Origin: Nostoc sp. LPT
GTDB taxonomy: Bacteria > Cyanobacteriota > Cyanobacteriia > Cyanobacteriales > Nostocaceae
Direction of reading: 5' to 3'
DNA: 56,843 nucleotides
Assembly (NCBI RefSeq): GCF_017115165.1
Contig: NZ_JABXKF010000003.1
Coordinates: 1-56,843, forward strand
Positions 27,396 through 36,401 of this stretch are shown here, piece by piece. The stretch's first letter is position 1. The number at the start of each line of letters is the position of its first letter. The notes under the pieces were generated by a model, which was not told where the DNA came from, ran no database searches, and saw only the letters and a program-made list of their open reading frames with translations. The translations under genes were made by a program, and so were the position numbers.

Positions 27396-28076
27396 ATGAC
27401 TAAGCTCATCTTAATTACAGGTATCAGCAAAGGTCTAGGTTATGCGATGACCGAAGGTTTTATTCAAGAGGGACATACTGTTATTGGTTGCGCTCGTTCA
27501 TCAGATGCTATCGATAAAATACGCCAGAAGTTTAGCGCACCCAACGATTTCACATCTGTAGATGTGGCAAATGAACAGGTTGTAAAAAAATGGGCAGAAC
27601 ACGTACTTCAAAAATATGCACCGCCAGATATAGTGATAAATAATGCGGCAATTACTAATTACCCAGCACCTTTGTGGGAAATACCATCCGAAGAGTTTTC
27701 CGATCTAATAGATATCAATATTAAAGGAGTAGTGAATATAATTCGCCATTTCGTACCAGCAATGGTAAAAAACAAACGGGGTATTATTGTTAACTTTAGT
27801 TCTGGCTGGGGACGTTCTACTTCAGCCCAAGTTGCACCATACTGTGCTTCCAAGTGGGCAATAGAAGGATTAACTCGTTCTTTGGCACAAGAATTGCCAA
27901 CTGGGATGGCAGCTATACCTCTTAATCCAGGGATTATTCATACAGATATGCTCTCTATTAGCTTTGGAGAAGAAGCCGCTAATTATACACCCGTGTCCGA
28001 TTGGGTGTTGAAAGCTGTGCCATTTATTCTCAAGTTAAAACCAAAAGATAATGGGATTCCTTTGACTGTACATTAA
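27396..28076 (+). CDS. Short-chain dehydrogenase/reductase
   Basis: A 226-residue classical SDR. The Rossmann cofactor motif is ITGISKGLG (TGxxxGxG) at 7-15, the structural NNA is VINNAAI at ~88, the catalytic Ser lies in IVNFSSGWGR and the YxxxK pair is in APYCASKWA. After the active site the PG motif reads PLNPGIIHTDM. It should reduce or oxidise a small carbonyl/alcohol with NAD(P)H. The substrate is unknown. It stands alone on the plus strand, convergent with a hypothetical gene 9 bp away. Confidence 0.88.
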   Translation: MTKLILITGISKGLGYAMTEGFIQEGHTVIGCARSSDAIDKIRQKFSAPNDFTSVDVANEQVVKKWAEHVLQKYAPPDIVINNAAITNYPAPLWEIPSEEFSDLIDINIKGVVNIIRHFVPAMVKNKRGIIVNFSSGWGRSTSAQVAPYCASKWAIEGLTRSLAQELPTGMAAIPLNPGIIHTDMLSISFGEEAANYTPVSDWVLKAVPFILKLKPKDNGIPLTVH

Positions 28077-28085
28077 CCTTGAATC

Positions 28086-28496
28086 TCAATTGCGATCGTT
28101 ATAATTAGGTGCTGACAGTTGAATCATCTCAGAAAAACGTGAATATTTAACCGCATCGTTAGGGGGATAATCCGCCGACACTGCAAGTAACCCAATTTTT
28201 ATATCCTCGAAATAAATCACACCCCCAATACGTCCTTCAACTTGGAAAGCTCCATGAAAGAAACGATACGCAGCTATGTAGATCGAGAAAAAGTCAGTAA
28301 TCTTTATTGCCCTGCCAAACATCTGCTGACAAGTTTTTTGGAGGACAGCATCTAGGTATTCATTATAGGCAGGCTCACCCAGGTCAGTGAATTCCGGCAG
28401 ATCCGCAAAATGATCCATATAAAATAACCAGATGCAAGACAAGTCTGCGTCATTCGTCAGTTTTTGCTTAAGTTCCTGCAATCGGTCGATTTTCAT
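28086..28496 (-). CDS. Hypothetical protein, likely cytoplasmic
   Basis: A 136-residue acidic protein, rich in aromatic residues (IWLFYMDHFADLPEF, FFSIYIAAYRFFHGAFQVEGR). No signal, no membrane span and no recognised family. It has a compact alpha/beta composition. It starts at an ATG preceded by a weak purine stretch and converges with the SDR gene. Confidence 0.6.
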   Translation of the reverse strand: MKIDRLQELKQKLTNDADLSCIWLFYMDHFADLPEFTDLGEPAYNEYLDAVLQKTCQQMFGRAIKITDFFSIYIAAYRFFHGAFQVEGRIGGVIYFEDIKIGLLAVSADYPPNDAVKYSRFSEMIQLSAPNYNDRN

Positions 28497-28811
28497 AGTG
28501 TGGATATTGAGGAGATGGGGCGAACAGACAGCACTGTTAAAAATCTACCACAGCGATCGCACTCCAGCGACCTTTGCCATGTTCCGGCCCATCCGTCAGA
28601 GTCCAATCAATCCAAGTTCATTCTTGCAACTTTCAGATATGCATAGAGTGGATACTCGAAAACCTTAAGAATAACACTCCGGTGGATAGAAGAAACGGAC
28701 TTCCAGAAAATAAATTATCCAATAATGAACAGCGAAGACGATGATTCAAAGTCTTCCTCCTCTGCTCCCTCTGCTTACACAGCGATGGGATAATTTATTT
28801 CTTGTTAGTCC
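28497..28811. other. Intergenic region, no gene seen
   Basis: About 315 bp. Short open frames overlap here in two phases, but none has a start signal or protein-like composition. A C/T-rich run (ctcctctgctccctctgc) lies at 28757-28774. Confidence 0.35.
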
Positions 28812-29852
28812 CTAAGGATTCCCGCTTCCACCCGCCGCACCGTACACTTGCCCGGTAGCATAGCTCGACTCCTGTGAGGCAAGGAGCACGTAGATGGGGG
28901 CAAGCTCCGCTGGCTGTCCGGGACGTCCCATCGGTGAGTCACCGCCGAACTTCTCGACTTTACTCTGCGGTTGACCGCCGCTGACCTGGAGCGGTGTCCA
29001 GTAAGGCCCAGGTGCGATCGCATTTACACGGATGCCCTTTTTAGCAAGCTGTTTTGCCAGTGACTTGGTAAAGGCTACCTGCGCCGACTTGGTTTGTGCA
29101 TAGTCAAGCAGGTTCTCGCTAGGGTCATAGGCTTGGACTGAGGAGGTATTGATGATGCTTGCACCGGGACTGAGGTGCGGCACAGCAGCTTTGGTGATCC
29201 AGAACATCGCGTAGACGTTCGTCTTGAATGTTGAATCGAACTGCTCGGTCGTGAGATCGAGAATTGAGTTAACAGAATGCTGTTTACCAGCGTTGTTGAC
29301 CAGAATATCGAGTCCGCCGAGTTCGCGCACGGCGGATTCGACGAGCTGATTGCAGAAGTTTTCGTTCCGAATATCGCCTGGAATCGCCACCGCCTTGCGT
29401 CCTGCTGCCCGAATCAGTTGGATCACCTCGCGGGCATCTGGCTCCTCGGCAGGGAGATAATTGATCGCAACATCAGCGCCTTCACGCGCAAAGGCGATCG
29501 CTGCTGCCCGACCGATGCCAGAATCGCCGCCTGTGACGAGCGCCTTGCGTCCCACTAGCCGTCCAGAACCCTGATAACTTGTCTCACCGTGATCGGGTCG
29601 CGGGGTCATTTTGCTGGCAAGACCAGGTGGCTCCTGCGGTTGTTGCGAAAAGGGCGGAGTCGGATATTGCTTAACTGGGTTCTGCTTGACAGACTGGTTG
29701 GGTGTTTCCTGTTTGGGTGTCACTTGTTCGTTTACTGGGGTAGATGTTTGTTGTGCGAAGACTGGTACCGTTTGCGCTGCGACAACGCCAATGGATAGCC
29801 CGCCGAGAACTTGACGGCGTGAGGCTTTTTTGAAGATATTTTTTTGTTCCAT
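28812..29852 (-). CDS. Tat-exported SDR family oxidoreductase (YghA-like)
   Basis: A 346-residue protein. A twin-arginine signal ([11 protein letters not shown], then the hydrophobic [13 protein letters not shown]) predicts export of the folded enzyme with cofactor. A Pro/Gln-rich linker (~35-85) follows, then a classical SDR of the stress-related YghA/YhdF type: [50 protein letters not shown] (Y and K of the active site) and [12 protein letters not shown]. Cofactor NAD(P); substrate unknown. Export of an SDR is uncommon, since reduced cofactor must be retained in the folded protein. GC content is locally higher than in the neighbours. Confidence 0.88.
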   Translation of the reverse strand: MEQKNIFKKASRRQVLGGLSIGVVAAQTVPVFAQQTSTPVNEQVTPKQETPNQSVKQNPVKQYPTPPFSQQPQEPPGLASKMTPRPDHGETSYQGSGRLVGRKALVTGGDSGIGRAAAIAFAREGADVAINYLPAEEPDAREVIQLIRAAGRKAVAIPGDIRNENFCNQLVESAVRELGGLDILVNNAGKQHSVNSILDLTTEQFDSTFKTNVYAMFWITKAAVPHLSPGASIINTSSVQAYDPSENLLDYAQTKSAQVAFTKSLAKQLAKKGIRVNAIAPGPYWTPLQVSGGQPQSKVEKFGGDSPMGRPGQPAELAPIYVLLASQESSYATGQVYGAAGGSGNP

Positions 29853-30311
29853 ATTAGGTTTCTTAACTTGGATTTCGCTCCACTGATTAGAGGACGTTTG
29901 ATTCTTTGTTCTTGCTAGTTAACAATAAACTATGTATCCTTTTACCCAACCTCTAACTTTAGAATGAGATTAGTTGTAAATTATTGCTGTGTGTTTCCGA
30001 ATACAAATGTATTTAAATAAATTGAGAATTTATCTCATGGCAAATCTATCTAAAGTAATGCTTAATAAGACCTCGATACAAAACTTTAGCTAGATATACA
30101 TGGTTTCATTCAGCTTTTAGTTATTGGAGCGATTTTGTGCTTTATCTATCACTAAAATGAAGCATTAAATAATTTGTAATTCGTAATTAATTGTAATGGG
30201 TATTTAATCCTAACACAAAACTTGCCGATTATAGAACCGAGGACTTAAACCCACGGAAATAGTTAAATAAAGTCTCTTAATTAGAGTATCGGATAGGTAA
30301 TAAAAGCCCAA
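29853..30311. other. AT-rich intergenic region, no gene seen
   Basis: About 460 bp, divergent between the Tat SDR and a small membrane-protein gene. AT-rich, with no ORF, clear hairpin or repeat. It presumably holds both promoters. Confidence 0.4.
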
Positions 30312-30782
30312 ATGGATAACTTGACGAAACTAGAGTATTACCGTGCGGAGACTAGACACGAGTTTAGCCTATTAGGACAACGAGTGAGTTGGTATGTAAC
30401 TTGTCAATCGTTTCTAATCATTGCCTTTTCATCAGGGATGAGTAATTCCAATGTCTATTTTAGGTTAGGCATAGGTTTCATACTTCCTACACTTGGCATT
30501 ATTACCTCCATACTGATAAAGCCTTCTATTGATGGAGCGATCGCCATTATCAATAAATGGGGAGTTAAGGAATATGAAGTGCTGCAAAATGAAGATTTAA
30601 AAGATTTTAAGATCAAAAGGGCATACGAAAAGGTAAAGTCTAGCTCTCACAGAGAAGTTGAACAGAGAACGGACATAATACAGAGAGAAAGCCTTAAGTT
30701 TGCCAAACTCGTTCCCGTTGTTTTTATCTACGGATGGATCTGTCTTTGTCTTCTAGGTGTCGCTGTCAACCTGAAATTTTAA
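30312..30782 (+). CDS. Three-TM protein with cytoplasmic coiled loop
   Basis: A 156-residue protein. A short N-terminal helix (LEYYRAETRHEFSLLGQR) leads into two close transmembrane helices (~26-44 and ~48-69), then a charged helical loop (~75-128, rich in Lys/Glu), and a third TM (~132-152). The shape, two TMs plus a helical cytoplasmic region, recalls small membrane effectors or SLATT-like proteins, but no defining motif is seen and no sensor gene is next to it. Function unknown. Confidence 0.6.
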   Translation: MDNLTKLEYYRAETRHEFSLLGQRVSWYVTCQSFLIIAFSSGMSNSNVYFRLGIGFILPTLGIITSILIKPSIDGAIAIINKWGVKEYEVLQNEDLKDFKIKRAYEKVKSSSHREVEQRTDIIQRESLKFAKLVPVVFIYGWICLCLLGVAVNLKF

Positions 30783-30956
30783 AGCAAGCATTAAATCCAC
30801 CCAATTTAGTAGGGCTAAAGCAAGTATTAAGAATATCAAAGGCGATCATTCCTTTTGGACTCATTAAAAAATATATTGAGTGGCAGTTTCTTTTAGTTCA
30901 CAGATTTCTTTAGCGTAAATGCAGACCCTAAAGAATGACCCTACCTTTTGGCTTAA

Positions 30957-31537
30957 ATCAGAAACCTGACGAACGATCTTGCCTTCCTAATGGACTACGG
31001 GGCAGAGATGATGGTTGAGATTACCCGCTTTTGGGCGAGTATTGTCACCTATAATCCTGACCTCGATCACTACGAAATTTGTGGTGTGGTTGGGTCTGAT
31101 GAATATCACACTGCTTATCTAGATGCCAAAACTCCCGGCATCAACAATAATACCTACACAAACCTAATGGCAGTCTGGACGCTCTGTCGAACGCTACCTT
31201 GGGTTACACGCTTACGACGGTAATATTCGCCTCGATCCATCCCTGCCAACTTCACTAAAGCGATTTCGCGTTAGCCTTCAGCATCAAGGGAACGATTTAG
31301 AAATTGAAGTCATTGACAGTCATCTGAATCTAATCGCATCGCCAATTAACTCATCATCCGTCCAAATTATTTGCTGGGGTAATGTGTGGAATGGATTCTG
31401 GTAGTATATCCAGAGTAAACCCAATTAACTCATCATCCGTCCAAATTATTTGCTGGGGTAATGTGATGGATTTACAACCTGGTACTTCAATTACTTTCAA
31501 CCTGCTAGATTCGGTTTCCTCAGTTAAGAACCATTGA
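30957..31537 (+). pseudogene. GH65 (maltose/trehalose phosphorylase) remnant
   Basis: The first open part carries the catalytic-core signature of glycoside hydrolase family 65: DLAFLMDYGAEMMVEITRFW, IVTYNPDLDHYEI, GVVGSDEYHT (the acid Glu is in DEYH) and NNTYTNLMAVWTLCR. A frame change near 31190 leads into a C-terminal beta-domain fragment (AYDGNIRLDPSLPTSLKRF). The end holds a duplicated 45-bp stretch and stops at 31535-31537. Most of the ~750-residue enzyme is missing on the 5' side and there are internal deletions, so it is dead. Confidence 0.72.
31342..31465. repeat. 45-bp direct repeat inside the GH65 remnant
   Basis: The 45 bp at 31342-31386 recur exactly at 31421-31465, 34 bp apart (start ccaattaactcatcatccg). 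The repeat duplicates the SSVQIICWGNV coding stretch and adds a premature stop. It is a local duplication in already dead sequence. Confidence 0.8.
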
Positions 31538-31619
31538 AGGATGTAAATTTTGAGATTGAGAGGTAGATATTCTTTAAAAATTTAAAATATGGTTCAGTTG
31601 AGAACTTTACCAAACCCTA

Positions 31620-33188
31620 TTAGGGAAATATCAACGAACGCTTCTTTCTGACCTCTACACTTGCCGCGATCGCAAAATCATTGAGAGATGGATGTTGTTT
31701 TTGTTTTGCTTGTAATTCCTCGCCCAGATGCTTGTAGGCAGATGGATCAATTGGCATCAGAAACTCCCCAACCAAGTTCCCTGGTTGACGGCGGCTACTC
31801 AGACCCATATCCTGAAGCAACTCATCAATGTAATGGAATGTAAAAGGAGTTACACATGCGCCACTGACGAAAGCATAGGGTCTATCTTTCTTCCTCCATT
31901 CCAACTCTGCTGTTACATCCTCTAGCATCTGTTGCGGGGATGGTAAAGGTAAATTCCCTTTGACATACTCTGATAACCATCTAGCACCAATTTCTGCTGA
32001 TAACTGGGCACAGAAAGTATAGTTATAACCAACAAAACCCATCTGTGGAATCTGGGGGTGAATGAGATGGCGGTAAAGATGGATAGTACCTTCGTGATCA
32101 AATACGTGTCTGTGGTATTTCTCTTCTAAAAAAGGGATATCCTGAAGAAAACCCGTGCCAAAGACAACAACATCTGTCTGTATTTTCTCGCCGTTATCCA
32201 ATTCGACGCCACTAGCAAAAAACTTGTTGATTTTTGTCTTCACAGCACGAATTTTACCCGCGCGTACATATTCAAAAAAGTTTTTAGGTACTAAACCGAT
32301 ACTACAACCAATCAATTTGTTCATCGGTTGTTTGGGCACCATTCCACAAGCATCAAGGGGAAACTGTAAGCGCAAGATAGTCTCATTTAGCCGCCAGAAT
32401 GCCCACACCAGTGGCTTCCCAAAACTATGCAGCCACTTTTCCCATCCTTGAAGTTTATGATAGGGCATCCAAATTTCTGCAAACCGAGTCAGAAAAATAT
32501 ACTTGATGTTCAACAGACCGAGAAAGAAGTTGGGAACTTTCCACAGCGCTTGACGGAAGACAAGGGTACATTCCTTGGCCTTGCTAGCTGCGAGATTTGC
32601 CAAATCAGTGGCTGACTTGCCAAAACCGACAACAACCACTCGCTTGCCCTCAATTACAGAGCCGTCATTAAAGTCGTTAGTATGTATTACTTGACCTCCG
32701 GCAGCAATGAACTCTTCCATCCCCGGCAAGTTAGGAATGTAGGGAATATCATAAGTGCCATTGCACACAATCACAAAGTCGAACTCGTAATTTTGTTTTC
32801 CGATCTCCTTACCATCTTCTTGAAAGCTAACATTGACTATCCATCCAGAAGTATTTGCTGATTTGCGCTCCACTTTAGTTACTTTTGCACCGAAGTGAAT
32901 TTTTTCTGTGACACCAAAGTGTTGGGCATAGGATTCAAGGTAAGCGCATATTTGCTCTCCTGAAGGCCATTCTGGATAAGAGGCAGGCATAGGAAAGTCT
33001 GAGAAAGCATAGGTGTCTCTGGGATTTTGGATCGATAGTCCTGGGTAAGTTCTCGATCTTTCCCAGACACCACCAAGTCCCTGCCGTTTCTCGAACAATG
33101 TCACTTCGTAACCTTCCTCAAGAAACGTCTTTGCTGAGACTAATCCGCTGACTCCAGCCCCAATCACGCATACTTGTTTCACTGTCAT
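31620..33188 (-). CDS. Flavin-containing monooxygenase (FMO-like)
   Basis: A 522-residue class B flavin monooxygenase. FAD-binding VIGAGVSGLVSAKTF at 8-22; the following EKRQGLGGVW with the tyrosine-rich PGLSIQNPRDTYAFSDFPMP; an FMO-identity-like stretch GGQVIHTNDFND; the NADPH motif VVVGFGKSATDLA; and VVFGTGF near 345. Family members oxygenate N or S atoms, or insert oxygen beside ketones. It is the last gene of the halogenase operon (16 bp behind the halogenase stop), so its substrate is probably a halogenated indole/amino acid or a derived oxime/amine. It is not the AetF-type single-component halogenase as far as I can judge from the N-terminus. Confidence 0.85.
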   Translation of the reverse strand: MTVKQVCVIGAGVSGLVSAKTFLEEGYEVTLFEKRQGLGGVWERSRTYPGLSIQNPRDTYAFSDFPMPASYPEWPSGEQICAYLESYAQHFGVTEKIHFGAKVTKVERKSANTSGWIVNVSFQEDGKEIGKQNYEFDFVIVCNGTYDIPYIPNLPGMEEFIAAGGQVIHTNDFNDGSVIEGKRVVVVGFGKSATDLANLAASKAKECTLVFRQALWKVPNFFLGLLNIKYIFLTRFAEIWMPYHKLQGWEKWLHSFGKPLVWAFWRLNETILRLQFPLDACGMVPKQPMNKLIGCSIGLVPKNFFEYVRAGKIRAVKTKINKFFASGVELDNGEKIQTDVVVFGTGFLQDIPFLEEKYHRHVFDHEGTIHLYRHLIHPQIPQMGFVGYNYTFCAQLSAEIGARWLSEYVKGNLPLPSPQQMLEDVTAELEWRKKDRPYAFVSGACVTPFTFHYIDELLQDMGLSSRRQPGNLVGEFLMPIDPSAYKHLGEELQAKQKQHPSLNDFAIAASVEVRKKRSLIFP

Positions 33189-33204
33189 CTTGGATTCTCC
33201 TAAA

Positions 33205-34845
33205 TTATGAAATTAGTGCAGGAATCTGATATGAGCGATCGCTAACCACACTCAGATACTCCGACTGTTCTTGTGACTTCATTACATAAGTTAAGTATTC
33301 ATACTGAGATGGTAAAGTTGAAGTTAGGTAATTGGCTCTTTCCCTAATTTCCATAAATGCAGCCTCGGCGTTGTGATTTCTGATATGTTCTAAAATGGGA
33401 AGACTGCTTTCAGGCATGTAATTTAGCCCCAGCAACATTACCGAATAAGAGTAAGACTCAAAGCCGTGGTATTTCGGGTTAATAGTCTTATTACTTGGCA
33501 GTCTATTTTTCCATAACCTTAATTTTTCCTGTAGTTCTTCTGGAACTTTGATATTGTTCTTAGTTGCTTTCCAGAATTCTGTGTCGGTGCGATCGCTAGC
33601 ATAATAATGAAGTGTCAAAAATTCTCGCACACCATCTATGCAGTCAGCGACAACTTTGTTATAGCTGTGAATTAGTTCTTGATTGAAAGATTTGCTGGGA
33701 AAGTGGTTAACTAACTCTTCAATTCCATGTTGAATGAAAAAGATGCCAGTAGATTCTAGTGGTTCCACAAATCCACTGGAAAGCCCAATTGCTACACAGT
33801 TTTTCACCCATGAGTTTCTGTTACGTCCAATCCGCATCTGGATATGAGAGGCTTGACGATTATTAGCAGCGGCTCCCAAATGCTGGCGAAATTCCTGTTC
33901 TGCGTCCTCAGCAGAAATGAATGCACTTGAATAAACATACCCTGTACCATCTCTACCATACAAAGGTATATTCCAGACCCAACCAGAGGAAAGTGCAGTT
34001 GAGGTGGTGTAAGGGTTGATGCCATCTTTTTTGATATCAGTTGGTATCTGCATTGCGATCGCGCGATCGCACAATAGTGAATCTGAATAAGAAATGAATG
34101 GCTCACCAAGCGCTTTGTTGATCAAAAGACCACGGAAACCAGTACAGTCAATAAAAAGGTCGCCACTGAGAATGCCATGCTCTTTGGTTGTAAGACTATC
34201 TATGCTCCCATCCTCAGTTAACTTAATATCCACCACATCATCAACAATTTGCTTCACTCCCCTTTCCATTGCATAATCTTTCATGAATCTTGCGAGTAGA
34301 TTCGCATCAAAATGATAGGCATAGGGGTACTGAATCTTTAACTTATCCAAGATATTTTTCTTGGCGATATGCTCTTGAGAAAATTCATTTTGAACTTTGT
34401 TATCAAAAACTTTACCATCTAAATATCTCGGCGATAGTTGATGGTCGCACAGCCAGGGAATTAGAAAGCAGGCATAATCAAATGCTTCTTGGTCTTTCTT
34501 CATTTTCAGCCACCATTCAGAGATATCAAAGCCGTCGATTACTTCATATCTCTGGAAAGGATGGTAGAAGTGTTGCTCTTTTGCATTCCAGTTGACAAAC
34601 TTAATTGCCATTTTATATGTGGCATTACACTTTGGCATCCATTCATATTCTTGTAGTCCAAGAAAATCAAAGAATACTTTGATGGTACTAAAAGTTGCTT
34701 CTCCAACACCAATTTTTGTGATATTAGATGATTCCACCAGAGTGATTTTAATATTTTTATCTAGTGCTTTACTTAAATAAGCTGCCGTCATCCAACCGGC
34801 TGAACCACCACCAACAATTACAATATTTTGTATATTATTTAACAT
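33205..34845 (-). CDS. Flavin-dependent tryptophan halogenase
   Basis: A 546-residue halogenase of the PrnA/RebH type. All key features are present: FAD motif GGGSAGW at 12-18; the catalytic lysine K78 in NATYKMAIKFVNW that forms the active halogenating species; GWVWNIPL (the WxWxIP fingerprint); and EPLESTG with the catalytic glutamate. It installs Cl or Br on the indole ring of tryptophan (or a related indole) using FADH2, O2 and halide. The regiochemistry cannot be read from sequence. A separate flavin reductase is needed; none is in the window. Middle gene of a three-gene operon: 55 bp after the HDO gene, 16 bp before the FMO gene. Confidence 0.92.
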   Translation of the reverse strand: MLNNIQNIVIVGGGSAGWMTAAYLSKALDKNIKITLVESSNITKIGVGEATFSTIKVFFDFLGLQEYEWMPKCNATYKMAIKFVNWNAKEQHFYHPFQRYEVIDGFDISEWWLKMKKDQEAFDYACFLIPWLCDHQLSPRYLDGKVFDNKVQNEFSQEHIAKKNILDKLKIQYPYAYHFDANLLARFMKDYAMERGVKQIVDDVVDIKLTEDGSIDSLTTKEHGILSGDLFIDCTGFRGLLINKALGEPFISYSDSLLCDRAIAMQIPTDIKKDGINPYTTSTALSSGWVWNIPLYGRDGTGYVYSSAFISAEDAEQEFRQHLGAAANNRQASHIQMRIGRNRNSWVKNCVAIGLSSGFVEPLESTGIFFIQHGIEELVNHFPSKSFNQELIHSYNKVVADCIDGVREFLTLHYYASDRTDTEFWKATKNNIKVPEELQEKLRLWKNRLPSNKTINPKYHGFESYSYSVMLLGLNYMPESSLPILEHIRNHNAEAAFMEIRERANYLTSTLPSQYEYLTYVMKSQEQSEYLSVVSDRSYQIPALIS

Positions 34846-34900
34846 GCTTAAAATTCCTCTTTCAATATATAAGTCAATTTCAAAAAACTTGCTTAATAAC

Positions 34901-35614
34901 TTATGCAGGTTTCAATTGCTGCTCAATTTTGTGAGTTTCAGCATATACCAAAAGCTCATTTGTAAATTGTGTAAAACCTGTAAATAAGTTCTCAACTAAT
35001 TCAAAAGCTTCTTGTCGAGTTGCTTCTGATAGTTGAATATCTTGTAAAAATTGCTCTATTCCAGATGTACCCGTGATGTGACCAGTTTCAACATTCAGAT
35101 GAAAATCTGCAAAATATCGGCATGGTTTTTGAGTAATTGCTTTAATTTCTTTGCCAATCTCTGCCGCTGTTGAAAACATTATATTACCCGTCGCTTCGAG
35201 AACCTCAATAACTATGATTTTCTGAAGAGGAGTAGCATTTGAAGTATATTGATATAGCTGATAATTTAGCCAGCGAGCATTCTTAGTTTCTTCACTCCAA
35301 AGGAATTTTAATGCATCACTAAATTTTAATGATTTATCAAGTTCTAGGTTTTTCAAATCTTCCAAAAACCACAACCAATGATGGTCATCTTCATAAGTAT
35401 GTTTGTTAATTAATGTCTGAATTGGATCGTTTGTTGGTTCTACTCGCAAAAAATACTTATTAAGTTCTCCAAAATTCATAATAAAATGAGCAGCAGATGG
35501 TGCCCAAGCTAACCTTTGTATAGGGTTTATACTTTTGTTTTGCATAAAATGAAATAAGGGTAGTTGAGCATATTCTTGTTTTTTTTGTTCAATTAATGCT
35601 AGTAATTGTTGCAT
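34901..35614 (-). CDS. Haem-oxygenase-like di-iron oxidase (HDO superfamily)
   Basis: A 237-residue all-helical protein. The metal-ligand set of HDO enzymes is complete: E75xxH78 (TYEDDHHW), E137 and/or E140 (IEVLEATGN) and H172xxxE176xxH179 (FHLNVETGHI). HDOs bind two irons and use O2 on small molecules, often amino acids: BesC, UndA, SznF, and AetD, the nitrile synthase acting on halogenated tryptophan. Size and pairing with a tryptophan halogenase make an AetD-like role attractive, but this is inference; TenA-like or CADD-like functions remain possible. First gene of the operon, with a ~790-bp gene-free region upstream holding a perfect palindrome. Confidence 0.8.
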   Translation of the reverse strand: MQQLLALIEQKKQEYAQLPLFHFMQNKSINPIQRLAWAPSAAHFIMNFGELNKYFLRVEPTNDPIQTLINKHTYEDDHHWLWFLEDLKNLELDKSLKFSDALKFLWSEETKNARWLNYQLYQYTSNATPLQKIIVIEVLEATGNIMFSTAAEIGKEIKAITQKPCRYFADFHLNVETGHITGTSGIEQFLQDIQLSEATRQEAFELVENLFTGFTQFTNELLVYAETHKIEQQLKPA

Positions 35615-35759
35615 TTTTAATCATACCGATTTTTAATGTTTAAGATGAAAGTAAAATTAAATTTTCTGCTTTGTTTTAGTCAGGATAATCTACCCCAGTT
35701 TTGGTTGTTAAATCCCCAAACTTTTTTTGATAGTCATTAGAACAAAACCCACTATTTGA

Positions 35760-35785
35760 ATAACAAATAATATCAAATTTGTTAT
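35760..35785. promoter_or_regulatory. Perfect 9-bp inverted repeat upstream of the halogenase operon
   Basis: ATAACAAAT (35760-35768) and ATTTGTTAT (35777-35785) are separated by 8 bp, about 146 bp upstream of the HDO start. The half-site size and centre spacing of 17 bp suit a dimeric regulator such as TetR or MarR. No regulator gene is adjacent. AT-rich context lowers the significance. Confidence 0.35.
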
Positions 35786-36153
35786 ATGGTAATACAGGTT
35801 AGTTAAGGGTTGGTAGATAATTAGTCTTTTAAGAGGTGATAAGTCGCGTCTCTACATCAGGGTTTTATGCTTATCTGAACTGTATTTTGTTATATCGTAT
35901 TAAGGCTAGCGCTAAATTGTAACCAGCTAATTTACTGTTATTTGTTTTTATTTTAACTTCAATATCTCTATGTAATAAACGCAGCTTTTACTTAAGTAGA
36001 CTGGTTAAGAAATGGTCTTACCTGAGCGTTTCCTTTACCCAGAAAAACCAAATCAGTCAGTTAAGCGTTCTACCCTAGCTAAGATTTGAAAGCAGACTCG
36101 TATATACTTGGAAAGGCTTTTAGATTTGTTATAGCTAAATATAGTATCAATAA
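35786..36153. other. AT-rich intergenic region, no gene seen
   Basis: Part of the 790-bp space upstream of the halogenase operon. A dispersed phrase (aagtcgcgtctctaca, 35840-35855) common between Nostoc genes is present. No ORF or strong hairpin. Confidence 0.35.
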
Positions 36154-36332
36154 TTACTTCCAATACTCTACTGCTACTGTAGACTCAGTAGTACGCCCAA
36201 ATTTTTCTGGTGCATATTGCAAATGTACTTAATTATTTAAACAAAATGTATTAAAAATTACAAATTAAGCTAAGTAATGGAGGCTATAAACTCCTGGTTC
36301 TAAGTGGTCGGCGTAGGCGATAATGCGATCGC
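36154..36332 (-). pseudogene. Old 3'-end remnant of alpha-2-macroglobulin gene (copy C)
   Basis: On the minus strand this reads a diverged macroglobulin C-terminus, from a GCGATCGC at 36325-36332 (YADHLEPG-like, here mutated) to TTESTVAVEYWK and TAA at 36154-36156. The middle is AT-rich and strongly substituted but still alignable around aaaatgta. It matches the end of the large gene at 40715 and the copy at 37166. All three lose similarity exactly at the HIP1 palindrome. Confidence 0.7.
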
Positions 36333-36401
36333 CTTCTCTTCTCTGAGTACCGATAGTGCGTAGGCGTAGCCCGTTGTAGACATAGCTGTTGTTTCCAAAC
36401 C

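Noticed and set aside
31620..33188. FMO gene as an AetF-type single-component halogenase
   Set aside because: The length (522) and N-terminal pattern fit ordinary FMOs rather than the longer AetF as I recall it; a dedicated halogenase is already next to it.
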